From: Bacteroidota bacterium
Lineage (GTDB): Bacteria; Bacteroidota; Bacteroidia; J057; JADKCL01
Length of the DNA stretch: 64,000 nucleotides
Direction: 5' to 3'
Assembly (NCBI GenBank): GCA_016718825.1
Contig: JADKCL010000006.1
Span: 248,001-312,000, forward strand
Part shown: positions 43,601 through 52,772 of the stretch, in pieces
How the letters are laid out: each line of letters opens with the position of its first letter
Position numbering within the stretch: position 1 is the stretch's first letter
Notes under the pieces: generated by a model
Databases searched by the model: none
What the model was told of the DNA's origin: nothing
Seen by the model: the letters and a program-made list of their open reading frames with translations, nothing else
Position numbers and translations under genes: made by a program

Positions 43601-44289
43601 ATATCAGTACGTTTGGTGGTGAAGTCTGAACCAAGCTCCTCTTCGGCGTTGAGATCGTTTTTCATGTCATCCCTCAAGGCCGAGGCAAAGTCGCTATATT
43701 CTTGCAAGCCGGCCAAGTATGCAGCTTTTTCTTCAGGATTGGCAAAGGCATCGGCACCCAAACCTTGCAGCAGGAAGGTTACTTGCGCGACTTCGATCTC
43801 CTCCATTTTGGTCTTTTTCTCGCGATGATGGTCGAGCCGATTTCTGAGGATTTCGGAGATCTTTTCCTGTCGTTTAGGCAATGCCTGCAAGGTTGCTGCA
43901 ATTTCTCGGGGGAAGGCGAGGAAGTTTTGGGTTGTTAGTTTGGAGAGGAAGATGGGAAGAAACGAGTTGTTTTCTGGAATGGTCCAAGTATTTACTATTT
44001 CACTTCGATTCAGACTAAAAAGAATCTCAAGAATCTCACTTTTATCTGCAACATTGAATTTACCCCTTTGAATAAGATTATTGATTCTTGAATTTTTGTC
44101 ATCCTCATCTTCACCTGGCCTATTGAATCCTTTGTATCTGCCTGTGGATGAGTTCTCTTCGTCTGCTGAACTTGCAGTAATTGAAAAGGTAGGTGGTGTC
44201 ATTGTTGCGCCAAATTCCTCCTCCTTTTCCTCATGAAGAGTTGCAGTTTTATTTTGCTTTCCAGGTAGATTGTTTTCGTGGGTGCTCAT
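40627..44289 (-). CDS. Giant soluble protein (about 2,080 residues in all), N-terminal part
   Basis: 1,220 codons from the ATG at 44289, 25 bases after the stop of the secreted-protein gene on the same strand. There is no signal peptide. The N-terminal 60 residues are charged and disordered and include TMTPPTFSITASSADEE, which recalls short PP-F-L-TA segments near the start of Bacteroidota eCIS/DUF4157-associated proteins (from memory). Residues about 70-400 are helical. From about 500 the protein becomes beta-rich with repeats such as LSIADLLLTNLRVVDGSSSL and ILGRISIQGLHIHLNQG. A coiled coil lies near 750-825 (AKAAALEAKASR, LKQLQAELQACSSTDVEKK). The frame fails at 40681-40684, where one G seems missing from a G run, and continues in the 38726-40630 frame. 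Confidence 0.7.
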   Translation of the reverse strand: MSTHENNLPGKQNKTATLHEEKEEEFGATMTPPTFSITASSADEENSSTGRYKGFNRPGEDEDDKNSRINNLIQRGKFNVADKSEILEILFSLNRSEIVNTWTIPENNSFLPIFLSKLTTQNFLAFPREIAATLQALPKRQEKISEILRNRLDHHREKKTKMEEIEVAQVTFLLQGLGADAFANPEEKAAYLAGLQEYSDFASALRDDMKNDLNAEEELGSDFTTKRTDIQKEIASNVAKIIAINKNWGELGVTSNIQPEEAIKIVEILRGVEDNVRKEMLRRYSNDIYYVVFNLPHQYREQLNFGLDPERGAGEKSSSFVLEQLAMPQTWEDSTFEANRLDILLGIAIQGAFSTKCEVAIKANLSQETIWKHLPILEKVLFILTAGKTKSPGETFEKSILARKSGDNQDLLDNYGFKPGGWQQPAKIEDGTDFTLKSAALGTNKERGQARKRNKPDYQKSLKEAKAAAKAQGKKFDKAAFDAEFARTSRMGQLIDLALLKGENLNLKDFSLTELQEGLGGDIVGLRIDPNADPSRFPNAGKIDTQIQQGKATLQSDNLPFEGLDYELGNSAFQWDEGYLSGINGVFTWDVDHSGPETKDKKKKEVGSDLSIADLLLTNLRVVDGSSSLILGRISIQGLHIHLNQGINDVGAVTGGYGMNMILTMSTQVSNLLFLAMNSLMTAIDPFMPNEGYGAGDALSSLLMNSFASDSKLDISFDAVSIENIMSAEGDTMRKAILGPSSIQIGGSMLETYQAKAAALEAKASRTITDETKLAEYKEIIAAETLKVQGHETKLKQLQAELQACSSTDVEKKTRLQQALRDEQAQGKLFVAASINDLELISNYAADGTPAYMPAPKGHLELAMELNAPTHELDKNNRKETLLAETAGLYDQKDQLPASSMNKERLYFEGDNVSLPAKFAKQYGMNINDILPGWIAGKLEMQDTMWTLTAHLPSLHANTLPEIPGMYFAKINPSKESFLDLQNLTAKIEMNLDTLEQQKKEGIKPESLVFREVRAEKLTGQNIHFKKGEMDIKLDGDAALIGVKLLNAGIKFDKKFNITGMTDDKTSFSADNFSTTGLGAQIGTEIGGDLRMLSAEDLTFDYYSQTTVDPANPKARKEHTEMAFGLNNAKGENNTGTYGKSKFGGDFESFFGQFTTDTEEVLKDKKQDTDPDEWETEKSNKTTTLRFSVPSLTVPSLDYGAPGIHFKSKVWREKLQHRQH

Positions 44290-44314
44290 GAAGTTGTTGT
44301 TTTTTTAGAGATTA

Positions 44315-45688
44315 TCAGTTGGCGAATGGATGCAATTGGGATAGTTCTAATTTGAAAATCCACAAAAAATAGAAAGGTTTTTCCCCATATTCATTTTTAA
44401 TGGCCATTGTGGCGGAATCTGCTTTTTTTCTTGGTGATGTCAAAGGAAAGAATGCTCGGTATGAGTCAAATAACGGCTTGGAATCATAGTGTACTCTAAC
44501 AAATACAGAGTCTTGTCCGTTTTGGAGCAAATTTACTGTTGGGACCGATTCCCAACGAAGATGTGTCTTATCACTCAGTTCCCTTGATGTGGTTTCTGAC
44601 ACCCATATTGGAATTCCTCCGCAATTGAAACTGATTCTATACTTCTCGTAACAACCATTTTCCCAGTTCGGCTTTTTTTGCTCCACCTCTAAAATCCGCA
44701 AGCCAATTTTACTACCAACCACAGGTTTCCCCTCCAGCTCAACCCTCCCAATCCCAACCCGAGGAGCGTTTGACTTTGGCTTATAGAAACTTACCTCGAC
44801 AAAGGCCTTCCCAGTTTCCCCATACAGTGCATCAGGCAAAAAAAAGGTGAGTTCAGAATTGGATTTTTTGACGAAATTCCAACTGCTAGGATAGTCAGCT
44901 GGCATCGGCACAGGATACCTCCCATTGAGCGTCAGTTCTGGTGTCATGCCGCGGTACTCGCCATTCAATTGTAGAAGGTACTCGGGAAATTGATAGCTCA
45001 GCGTGATCATTTTCCCTGCCGCGCCCGCGTAGCGCCTGGCCTCTGAACGCACGAACGCAACCTTCAAATCCGGTAGCAGGGTATCCGGAAACAACTGCGG
45101 CGTGTAGAAGTACTTGACCGGCACCTTAAATTGGTCAGCTTTGAGCATAAAGTAAACGCGGTCAGAGTCTTGCACCATGGCGTGCGGAATCAAGAAGCGA
45201 ACGCGTTTGTCTTGGGGGAGAGATTTCAAGATGAATTTGCCATTTCCAGAATCCACAACGCTTTCGGAAAGTGGGAAAACGGTTTCGGGAATCAGCGGTT
45301 CGATGTCCTCTCGTTGATTGCCTGCCATGGAGCCAATTCGAGCCAAGGCTACCGTAAACGCCACAAATGGGTTTTTGCTGTCTCTATAGCTCTCGTCGGA
45401 AAAATGTCTACGCACGGTCTCCTTTGAAACCGGCCACTCCACCGCCGAGAGTTCCAAGTCTCCGGTCCATGCGGGCAAGCCGCTCAGATCAATTTCGGCT
45501 ACGAAGCCTGTTCCATAAACTTGTGGTGCATACGCGGGTCCACGATGCACGCGGGTGTCGGTGGAAGGTCATCGACGAGCCTGCTCTTGGGCACTTGCGA
45601 AGCTGTTGGCAGCCAATAGGATGCAGACGAATCCCAAAATTCGTCCCAAACGATTGAAAGCTGAAAATGTGTGGCCTTTAGACATCAT
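44315..45688 (-). CDS. Secreted protein, unknown function, with in-frame TGA at codon 40
   Basis: The full frame from the ATG at 45688 encodes a signal peptide (RILGFVCILLAANSFASAQE) and then about 420 residues. A single TGA at 45571-45569 interrupts it after AQEQARR. Downstream of the stop the frame is open to 44315, starting PSTDTRVHRGPAYAPQVYG. The mature part is beta-rich (FVAEIDLSGLPAWTGDLELS, ITLSYQFPEYLLQLNGEYRG, VRVHYDSKPLFDSYRAFFPL). No family was recognised. The stop could be a sequence error, or the gene may be a recent pseudogene. It precedes the giant gene by 25 bases and is probably co-transcribed with it. Confidence 0.55.
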
Positions 45689-46191
45689 GCAATCCGATAC
45701 GTATTCGTGGGGGTGAAGTTAAACACCTTCAAAATGCCGCGCAGCGGGAATGTACAAACGGACTGTCTGGAAGGACGAAGTGGTCGTTTGACTGTACCAA
45801 CGGGCAGAGGGCCGCTAGCGCGGCGTGTGAGGGTGTGAGGATTTGGCCGCAGCCTTGCCCTTGCCGTTTCTCAGAATGCAGGGCTTACAGAGCTTTCTAC
45901 TCCCTTGCCCAAAACTCCCACCGTTCAAGGACGAACGGTGCGGATTCTGGATAAACGGACATCCTGACGGACGAACGGGCAGAGGGGCCGCTAGTGCGGC
46001 GTGTGAGTGTGAAGTGCGAGAGGATTTTCCACACCGTTGCCCTTACCGCTTCGCGGAACGCAGTGCCCACACTGTGTTTCCACTCCCAGATCTTGACAGT
46101 AGCGCGTTTCCAACCCACACACCGCGTGGCGATAGGGGTTGGAGCGCGGTATTTGACAACCGCTTTGCCCTTCCACGCCATGCCGTTCCGC
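45689..46191. repeat. GC-rich repeat region with copies of GCAGAGGGCCGCTNNNGCGGCGTG
   Basis: Two related blocks are visible: 45801-45840 (CGGGCAGAGGGCCGCTAGCG, CGGCGTGTGAGGGTGTGAGG) and 45977-46018 (CGGGCAGAGGGGCCGCTAGT, GCGGCGTGTGAGTGTGAAG). A third copy lies at 47179-47208. Flanking sequence such as CCTTGCCCTTGCCGTTTCTC and CGTTGCCCTTACCGCTTCGC is also shared, so the blocks are about 130-bp degenerate duplicates. No gene is supported; a 266-codon plus-strand frame through it is compositional. Confidence 0.55.
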
Positions 46192-46935
46192 CTACACATT
46201 TCCTGTTTCCAGACTTAGCCTTGGCTGCCGCAGCGCTTGCTGATCCTGAATGGGCAAGTTTGGCTTTGGGGCCTTTGGTTTGGGGTCTGCATCGTCGACA
46301 AATGGGTCGTGCGGTGGCTTTTCTGAGGATTCTTCATTCGCAGATTGCCAAAGGAGGAAGATGGCCGGGAAAATCAGCCAAATCCAGGGATAGACAAATT
46401 GGGAGAGGTAGCCGGCATATTCAATGTCATTGTCGAGGTCTTCAAACCAACGGGATGAATTTCCGCCGTATTCGGTGGCGCCGGCGAGGTTGCCGATGGC
46501 TGACATGCAGATGGCAAGAACCACTAAAATACCTAACAAGGCGCCTCTGCGTTGGACAGAAGGCAAACGTTTCAGGAGTTTTTGGTCGAGTACCATGGCC
46601 CCCATCACCAGCAAAACTGCCGGACTTAGAATCACGATTGTAGGCCAAAAGCCTTCCAAGTACACCTGATTGATCGCCAACAACCAAGCCATGATTTGAG
46701 AAACCACAAGTAGAATTTTTACATACACCACAATCGGCGCGGCGGTATTGCCATCGGGCTCCTGACTCTTCACCGATGTCCATTTTCCCTGAAACAGAAA
46801 CGCCCATTGACTGACGAGCAGCAAGGCGGTTCCAATCATGCAGGTGAAGAAGGTGATGGCCAAACCTTGCGAAAGGATAAGCCCCAGCAGGAAATAGACC
46901 ACGCCGCCGATCAAGAAGTAGTTTTTTGCGTTCAT
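46192..46935 (-). CDS. Polytopic membrane protein, unknown function
   Basis: 247 residues with about six membrane helices: YFLIGGVVYFLLGLILSQG, ITFFTCMIGTALLLVSQWAF, IVVYVKILLVVSQIMAWLLA, ILSPAVLLVMGAMVLDQ, ALLGILVVLAICMSAIGNLA and FVYPWIWLIFPAIFLLW. A proline/lysine-rich cytoplasmic tail ends it (HDPFVDDADPKPKAPKPNLP). No family was recognised. It is separated by 503 bases of repeats from the gene downstream on the same strand, so a shared operon is unlikely. Base composition is like its neighbours. Confidence 0.7.
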   Translation of the reverse strand: MNAKNYFLIGGVVYFLLGLILSQGLAITFFTCMIGTALLLVSQWAFLFQGKWTSVKSQEPDGNTAAPIVVYVKILLVVSQIMAWLLAINQVYLEGFWPTIVILSPAVLLVMGAMVLDQKLLKRLPSVQRRGALLGILVVLAICMSAIGNLAGATEYGGNSSRWFEDLDNDIEYAGYLSQFVYPWIWLIFPAIFLLWQSANEESSEKPPHDPFVDDADPKPKAPKPNLPIQDQQALRQPRLSLETGNV

Positions 46936-47459
46936 GGATTGGGTGAATTCGAATCGCGTGCTTTGGAGTTTCGTGCGTGTACGGGGGAGACTCGAAAGGG
47001 TTGGGATCGGCGGTTGACGGTTTGTGACAATGGTTGGAGGCTTGCGGAGGCTGTGTTCTGCTTTCAGTAAAACGAAGAAAGCGTCCCGCTCGCGTGACAG
47101 ATGTCGGTCGCAATGGTCGTGAGGTTTTGGGTAAAGGTTTTCAAGCTCGTATTTTGATTCGTGATTTTGTCAGTGTGAGCAGAGGGCCGCTGACGCGGCG
47201 TGCGAGGGGGTAACGCGGGGTGTGTGTGAGTAAACGCGGCATGTGCGTGTAGTGTGCGTGCGCGAAGGCCGCTAACGGGCGCGGCTTGTCGTAGTGCGTG
47301 TGCGTGTGCCCAAACCCTTGCCCAAACCCTTTCGACGACGCTCATTCTGCCAACAAATCCCCCAAAATCCGGTTTGGACTTTGCCGATCTAAAATGCAAC
47401 TTTAGAACGTGGCGTTTTACGGAATTTTTGTTCAGTCAATCAGTAGGGTTATCATCGGT
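46936..47459. other. Divergent intergenic region with GC-rich repeat copy
   Basis: About 520 bases lie between the membrane-protein gene and the divergent T9SS gene. A third copy of the GCAGAGGGCCGCT repeat is at 47179-47208, followed by alternating G/T sequence (GTGTGTGAGTAAACG, GCGTGTAGTGTGCGTGCG) to 47330. A related GGCCGCTAACGGGCGCGGC sits at about 47269-47287. No gene is supported. Confidence 0.45.
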
Positions 47460-50400
47460 ATGCGGTTCATTGTCAGTCTCCTCGTTTTGTGGTTTTCTCT
47501 GTTTTTGGGTCTTGCCAAGGCTCAGAGTATTTCGTTTATCACGCAAACGAGCAATACCACCACTTGTGGCATGCCTACGGGGATGGGTGTGATCTATCAA
47601 AACCTCGGGGTCGATACGCTGCGCAACGTGCAAGTGGCGGTGACGTTTCCCGCAGGTGTGCAGTATGTGCCGGGCAGTCTGGTCGGTCCGGGATTTGCCG
47701 AATTGAACATCAGTAATTTGGATTCGGTGATTTTTTCGACGACCAATCTTGCACCGCTTCGATCGGATACTTTTTTGATCTTGGTAGAGGCGCGCTGCGG
47801 CGCTGTGGATAGTTCGGCTGCGACCAATGGCATCTATGTCATGCACAGTACGGGCACGGTGATGGGGACTTCGATGCCTTACAATATTTTGAGCCCTGCC
47901 TTGAGCGTGCAGTCGGTCACGCCTTCAAGTTTCACGGGTCCGCTGGGGGCGAGTTTTCAGCGTTGTGTTTCGGTGATCAATGGTGGATATGGGGCAGTGT
48001 CTCATTTCAACGTGGTGTTGGAATCGGCTGTCTCTTCGTTGTTGCAATCGGGTTTTACGCTGACGGCGAATGGCGCGCCATTGTTTGCTACGGTTTCCGG
48101 GGACAGCATGACGCTGGCATTTGGTCCGGCGCATATTCAGGCGATCGGCGATTTGGATACCTTGTTTGAGCAAAATGAAGTGATCCAATTCTGTTTTACC
48201 GTCAATGTTGTGGATTGCATTGACCTGTCTACCGCGATCGGGACGAATTGGGGATGCCATGGGGCAATTTGTGAAACGCAAACGAGCGGGGCAAATGTGA
48301 TTGTTCCGGCCTTGGTGCCCAATGTCGTGACGACCGATTTCTATGTCGAAAACCGCTGCTACGGTGGTGGAAGCCCGTCTTTGATCAAAATTGTGCTGCG
48401 CAATACGGGTTCGGGGCCTGCACGCGACGTGGTGGTGGATCTTTGGCAGGGCGAACCGACGGGACCTTCGAATGGGTATATTTCGCGGCTTGATTCGAAC
48501 AATATCATTCTGAAAAGTACCCTCGGCGGTGTGACGGGGATGGCTGCATTTTCGGTCGAGGTGCAAGCGCCGGGGGCAAATCTCGGGTGTTTGGGGCCGA
48601 ATCCGCTGCGGAGGATCAAGGTGCGCATTCCATTTTTGCAACCCGGCGAAAGGGATACGCTGATCATCGAGCAATATACCTGCTGCAAAACTTGGTGTGC
48701 CAATGCGCCCACGGTCATGCAACGCACGCATTATCAAGTCGAATACCACGATCAATGCTTTACGAGCAATTTCGTGTTGCCTGCAAATATTGTGACAAGT
48801 TGGAATTTTGGCAGGGTGATCTCCTTTACCAACAGCGGATTGTATGACATTCCCCTGGGCGACTCTGCAAATTATGAGATTGAGCATTCTGATTTCCGGT
48901 TTTTCAATTTTTCGCCGGGCGGATATGCTTGGGTGGATCTGGTTGTGCCTCCGGGATTGGACGTGGTCACCGGGCCGGGTGCCATTCGATTTGAGGATAT
49001 CAATGGCGATTTGTGGAACCCTTACAGTGTGATTACTTCGGGAGACACGGTGCGGTCCTTTATCAGTTTGCCACAGCCGGGGCCTTTCAGTCTGGAAAAG
49101 GCACTCTTTAAATTCCGGTTGACCAACGACTGCTCGGGTGGACCTTGCAGCGGTGGACCCAAGACGGTTCAATATTCGATTCATGAACTTGCGGACCTCA
49201 GTTGCGGTTGCCGAAGCCTGATTGGTTGCCATAGTTTTGTGGTGAATTCCCATTGCGGCATTTGTCCTACGACCTGTGTGAACGGTGGCATGCTGTTTAC
49301 CGGCTTCGAATCCTACCGCAAAAACTACGGCCTTCCCGACAATGACAACAACGGTTTGGCAGATGGATTTGGGGTGATCGACATGCAACGGGTGCGCACG
49401 CAGCACTTGATGTTGCGGGATACGCTTGTGACGAGATTCCATGGAATCGTCGATACGACGGCTGCAAGGCCATTTTGGGCAGAGGGCTTTGCCCGGTCTA
49501 CGATCACACGCGGCACAAGCCTTACGCCTGTCAGGTACCGTGTGAGAATCGTCGACGTGAGTACCAATACGACGTATAACTGCAATCTGGCAGCGCCTAC
49601 GCTCACTACCGCAGGAACCACGCGCACGTTTTCCTACAATTTGAGCGTCGCTTCCTTGGCAGCCTGCTTGCCACCCGGTTTTGTCTATGAGGTCAATGAC
49701 ACGGTAGATGTCACGGCGGAATATGTGGTTTCCAACAATATCGGGAGTGTCGTGGAGGCACAAACGATTACCAACCAATTCTTTTTGCAACCCAACGGCG
49801 GCGGATTGCAGGCTTCTTGCGACAACTATTCCGGAGGATTTGTCTTGGTAGGCTATTATTATACTTCCTCCGGTCCCGATGAATTCAGTGCCGTGGGTTG
49901 CAACAATGTGACGGTGACTGAAAATTATTATCTCAGCATCGGCAATTGCTGCAGCAACTATGCGGGGGGCAATATTTTTGACTACGAATTCAGGCATTGG
50001 GGAATCCCGCAATTGGCAAGGTTTTTTGTGCCCGCGGGCTATACGTTTGTCTCAGCGAGTTTGCGGCATTACCGCACTTCCGGTTCGCAGGCGAGTGTGA
50101 ATACCCTGTTGCCGATCACGCCGACGGTCATCAGCAATGACACCATTTATTTCAACCTTGCCTCCCAATTTGTGAACAATGGCGGCACGTTGGTGCTCGG
50201 CGACGATGGCTATATCGGGACCGTGAATGTGGTTTTGCGCCCTTCGTGCAGGGTACTGCCGGATGTGATGCAACCGGTGAAGTATTTCTGGAATTTTGCG
50301 CCGATCCCCGCGCTTACCGGTCCGGGTAGTGTCGCGCCTACGCAGTCGCGCGTGGATTCGATCTCGTATGAAAGCCCAAGTCTCACGATCAATCCGCTGT

Positions 50401-52535
50401 TGCCCAATGCGCCGGGGCTTAGCTCGGTGGTCTCCTGGGATTTTACACTGGAAAACAATTCCAACCTTGCTGCAGCCACCAATGCTTGGTTTGCCTTGGT
50501 GAGTCCATCCGGACAAATTGTGCCGACTTCGGTTCGGTATTTGTTTAACAATTCCCTGCTGACGGCTGTCGGGGGGATTTATCAGATTGGCACCTTGCCG
50601 CAAGACAGTGCCCGCGCCTACCGCATCACGGCAGAATATGCCAATTGTTCGCCTGACTCCTTGCGCATCGTCGCAGGTTGGGATTGCAATGCCTTTCCTG
50701 CCAATCTCGGCGCTTATCCCTGCGCGCTCGCGGAGGCTTGGCTTTATATTCAGCCGCAGCCCTCGTTGTTGCAGGCTACGTTTGCCACCGAACCGGGTCC
50801 GCATGGGATTTGTGACAGCTTGAGGGTGGATGTACAAGTTGTGTCTTCGCAATTGGCTCGTGTGAAGGACATCCTCTTGGCCGTAAGTTTGCCACTTTCT
50901 GGCGGACTGACTTACAGCATGGGGTCCGCGCAGATGCAATATCCCCTCACTGCTGGTTATGCGGCGATTCCGAATCCGACGATTGCGGGAAACTTGTTGA
51001 CTTGGGACATCAATGCGATCAACGCCTTGATCGCCGCAAGCGACCTTCCCGGCACGACGCGTCCGGATTCCAATGTATTCAATTTGCGATTTTACCTGTA
51101 CACGAATTGTGACATGATTTCCGGGGATCGGATTCGGTTGCGGTTGGATGGTAGCCGCGCCTGCGGCGATGCTTTGACGCCTGTTTTGATGTTGTCGGAT
51201 CCGATTCTGATCCAAGGCGCGGTGCAGCCCTATGTCACACAATGTACGGCCACTGCTGTTGATGCTTCGGCTTGCCCGATCAGCAAAACAATTACCGTGG
51301 AGATGGTCAATGCAGGGGCGGCCTTTACCAATTCCGGCGACAGTTTATTTGTCAATTTGGGTCCGGGGTACAGCTATGGTGCAGGATTTGTGGGTCAATT
51401 GAATGCCCCGACGAATATCAATCCACAGATTCAATCGAATCCTGGCGGCGTGCGTTTGGGCTGGGAAATTCCGGCGGCTTTGCCGGTGGGGGATACAATG
51501 CGGTTCACGTTCAATGTCAATGTCGGCGATGCGGTGCCCTGCGGGGCAGATATTGTGACGGTGCAGACGGTGACGACGCAGACCTTGTTTTGTGCGCGTA
51601 CCTTGAGCAATTGCACGGCATCCACGCAGACGGGTTCGGCTGTGTTGAATCTGAATATTGTGCGGTCGAATCTGAGTTTTGTTGCGTTTAATTCGACGAT
51701 TCAGCCGATCGTGGGCGGCTCGACCTACAATTATACCGGTACGCTTCAAAATTCAGGACCTGCAATTCCGCCGGGAGTCTCGGTGAATGTCAATTTCTAT
51801 TGCGACAATGACAATTCCTCGGGCTACTCGCCGGGAGACATTCCTTTGGGGATCTATACCACAACGGCCGGTCTGGTGAATGGAGGGACGCACAATCTCT
51901 CCGGGAATTTCTTCATTCCGACAGGAAGCTGCGGCCTCGGAAACGCGATTTATGCGCTTGTGGCGCCCAATTCGATGGCTGGATTGTGTATCTGCGACAC
52001 TGCAAACAGCAATACGAATGTCATCCTCCCCGTCGAATGGCTTTCAGTTTCCGGCGCGGCACTTCCACTGGAGAATGAGGTGCGTTGGGAGGTCAATGTC
52101 CTGCCTGATCACCGGTATTTTGTGCTGGAGAAATTGACGGTCAATGGCTGGATGGCGATTTCCCCGCGGATTTTTGACCTGCAGTCTGCTTATGCTTGGC
52201 GTGATGCGCAACCCGCAGTGTTGGAATATTACAGGGTGCAGGCAGCCGATGCCAATGGCGGCTTGCATTATTCGCAGCAGGTGGAGATTGTGCGGGACGG
52301 ATTTGTTGAAAATTTGCGCGTTTACCCCAATCCCACCCGCAATACGGTGTTTTTGCAGGCAGTGGGTGGCGCAGCATACCGCATCTACAATGCCTTTGGG
52401 CAATTGATCCTCGATGGTTCGCTCAGTGACAATCGCCCAAGCGAAATCAGTTTGGCGGGGATTGCGGCGGGAATGTACCTTGTGGAGTTTCGACATGGTG
52501 GTCGTCAGGCGACGTTGCGGTTGGTGGTGGAGTAG
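47460..52535 (+). CDS. Very large secreted protein with T9SS sorting domain
   Basis: 1,691 residues from the ATG at 47460, preferred over 47409 because it gives a compact signal peptide (MRFIVSLLVLWFSLFLGLAK, then AQS). The body is a chain of beta-sandwich, DUF11/conserved-repeat-like modules with paired cysteines (VQVAVTFPAGVQYVPGSLVG, SLIKIVLRNTGSGPARDVVV, FTFNVNVGDAVPCGADIV). Near the end a fibronectin-III-like module precedes the anchor (VRWEVNVLPDHRYFVLEKL, YYRVQAADANGGLHYSQQ). The type A T9SS sorting domain is LRVYPNPTRNTVFLQAVG ... FGQLILDGSL ... LRLVVE. Export through the T9SS to the surface is inferred. Unlike the HYR gene the frame is intact over 5 kb. Confidence 0.9.
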   Translation: MRFIVSLLVLWFSLFLGLAKAQSISFITQTSNTTTCGMPTGMGVIYQNLGVDTLRNVQVAVTFPAGVQYVPGSLVGPGFAELNISNLDSVIFSTTNLAPLRSDTFLILVEARCGAVDSSAATNGIYVMHSTGTVMGTSMPYNILSPALSVQSVTPSSFTGPLGASFQRCVSVINGGYGAVSHFNVVLESAVSSLLQSGFTLTANGAPLFATVSGDSMTLAFGPAHIQAIGDLDTLFEQNEVIQFCFTVNVVDCIDLSTAIGTNWGCHGAICETQTSGANVIVPALVPNVVTTDFYVENRCYGGGSPSLIKIVLRNTGSGPARDVVVDLWQGEPTGPSNGYISRLDSNNIILKSTLGGVTGMAAFSVEVQAPGANLGCLGPNPLRRIKVRIPFLQPGERDTLIIEQYTCCKTWCANAPTVMQRTHYQVEYHDQCFTSNFVLPANIVTSWNFGRVISFTNSGLYDIPLGDSANYEIEHSDFRFFNFSPGGYAWVDLVVPPGLDVVTGPGAIRFEDINGDLWNPYSVITSGDTVRSFISLPQPGPFSLEKALFKFRLTNDCSGGPCSGGPKTVQYSIHELADLSCGCRSLIGCHSFVVNSHCGICPTTCVNGGMLFTGFESYRKNYGLPDNDNNGLADGFGVIDMQRVRTQHLMLRDTLVTRFHGIVDTTAARPFWAEGFARSTITRGTSLTPVRYRVRIVDVSTNTTYNCNLAAPTLTTAGTTRTFSYNLSVASLAACLPPGFVYEVNDTVDVTAEYVVSNNIGSVVEAQTITNQFFLQPNGGGLQASCDNYSGGFVLVGYYYTSSGPDEFSAVGCNNVTVTENYYLSIGNCCSNYAGGNIFDYEFRHWGIPQLARFFVPAGYTFVSASLRHYRTSGSQASVNTLLPITPTVISNDTIYFNLASQFVNNGGTLVLGDDGYIGTVNVVLRPSCRVLPDVMQPVKYFWNFAPIPALTGPGSVAPTQSRVDSISYESPSLTINPLLPNAPGLSSVVSWDFTLENNSNLAAATNAWFALVSPSGQIVPTSVRYLFNNSLLTAVGGIYQIGTLPQDSARAYRITAEYANCSPDSLRIVAGWDCNAFPANLGAYPCALAEAWLYIQPQPSLLQATFATEPGPHGICDSLRVDVQVVSSQLARVKDILLAVSLPLSGGLTYSMGSAQMQYPLTAGYAAIPNPTIAGNLLTWDINAINALIAASDLPGTTRPDSNVFNLRFYLYTNCDMISGDRIRLRLDGSRACGDALTPVLMLSDPILIQGAVQPYVTQCTATAVDASACPISKTITVEMVNAGAAFTNSGDSLFVNLGPGYSYGAGFVGQLNAPTNINPQIQSNPGGVRLGWEIPAALPVGDTMRFTFNVNVGDAVPCGADIVTVQTVTTQTLFCARTLSNCTASTQTGSAVLNLNIVRSNLSFVAFNSTIQPIVGGSTYNYTGTLQNSGPAIPPGVSVNVNFYCDNDNSSGYSPGDIPLGIYTTTAGLVNGGTHNLSGNFFIPTGSCGLGNAIYALVAPNSMAGLCICDTANSNTNVILPVEWLSVSGAALPLENEVRWEVNVLPDHRYFVLEKLTVNGWMAISPRIFDLQSAYAWRDAQPAVLEYYRVQAADANGGLHYSQQVEIVRDGFVENLRVYPNPTRNTVFLQAVGGAAYRIYNAFGQLILDGSLSDNRPSEISLAGIAAGMYLVEFRHGGRQATLRLVVE

Positions 52536-52772
52536 TGCGGCGCTGGGTAAATCAACCTGAAAGAAAGGAATTGTTGCATTGCGCATTGGTTGCGGATGGC
52601 CCCAATCCGTGAATCCTGCAATACATTCCGCGGCTTCTGCAATACATCCGGTTGCCACAATTCCATTCTTTGCATTGAAACTTCTACAGTAGGCTGTTCC
52701 CATTGAGGATCGCCACTGAAGTGGATTCGAATAAAAATTGAATTCGACTCGAAAGTCATCAACGCAAAGATT

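Noticed and set aside
45843..46643. 266-codon plus-strand open frame through the repeat region
   Set aside because: Crosses the GC-rich repeats and the antisense of a membrane-protein gene; no family resemblance.
47925..50012. 695-codon minus-strand open frame
   Set aside because: Antisense to the T9SS protein; low-complexity Arg/His/Ile composition, no family features.
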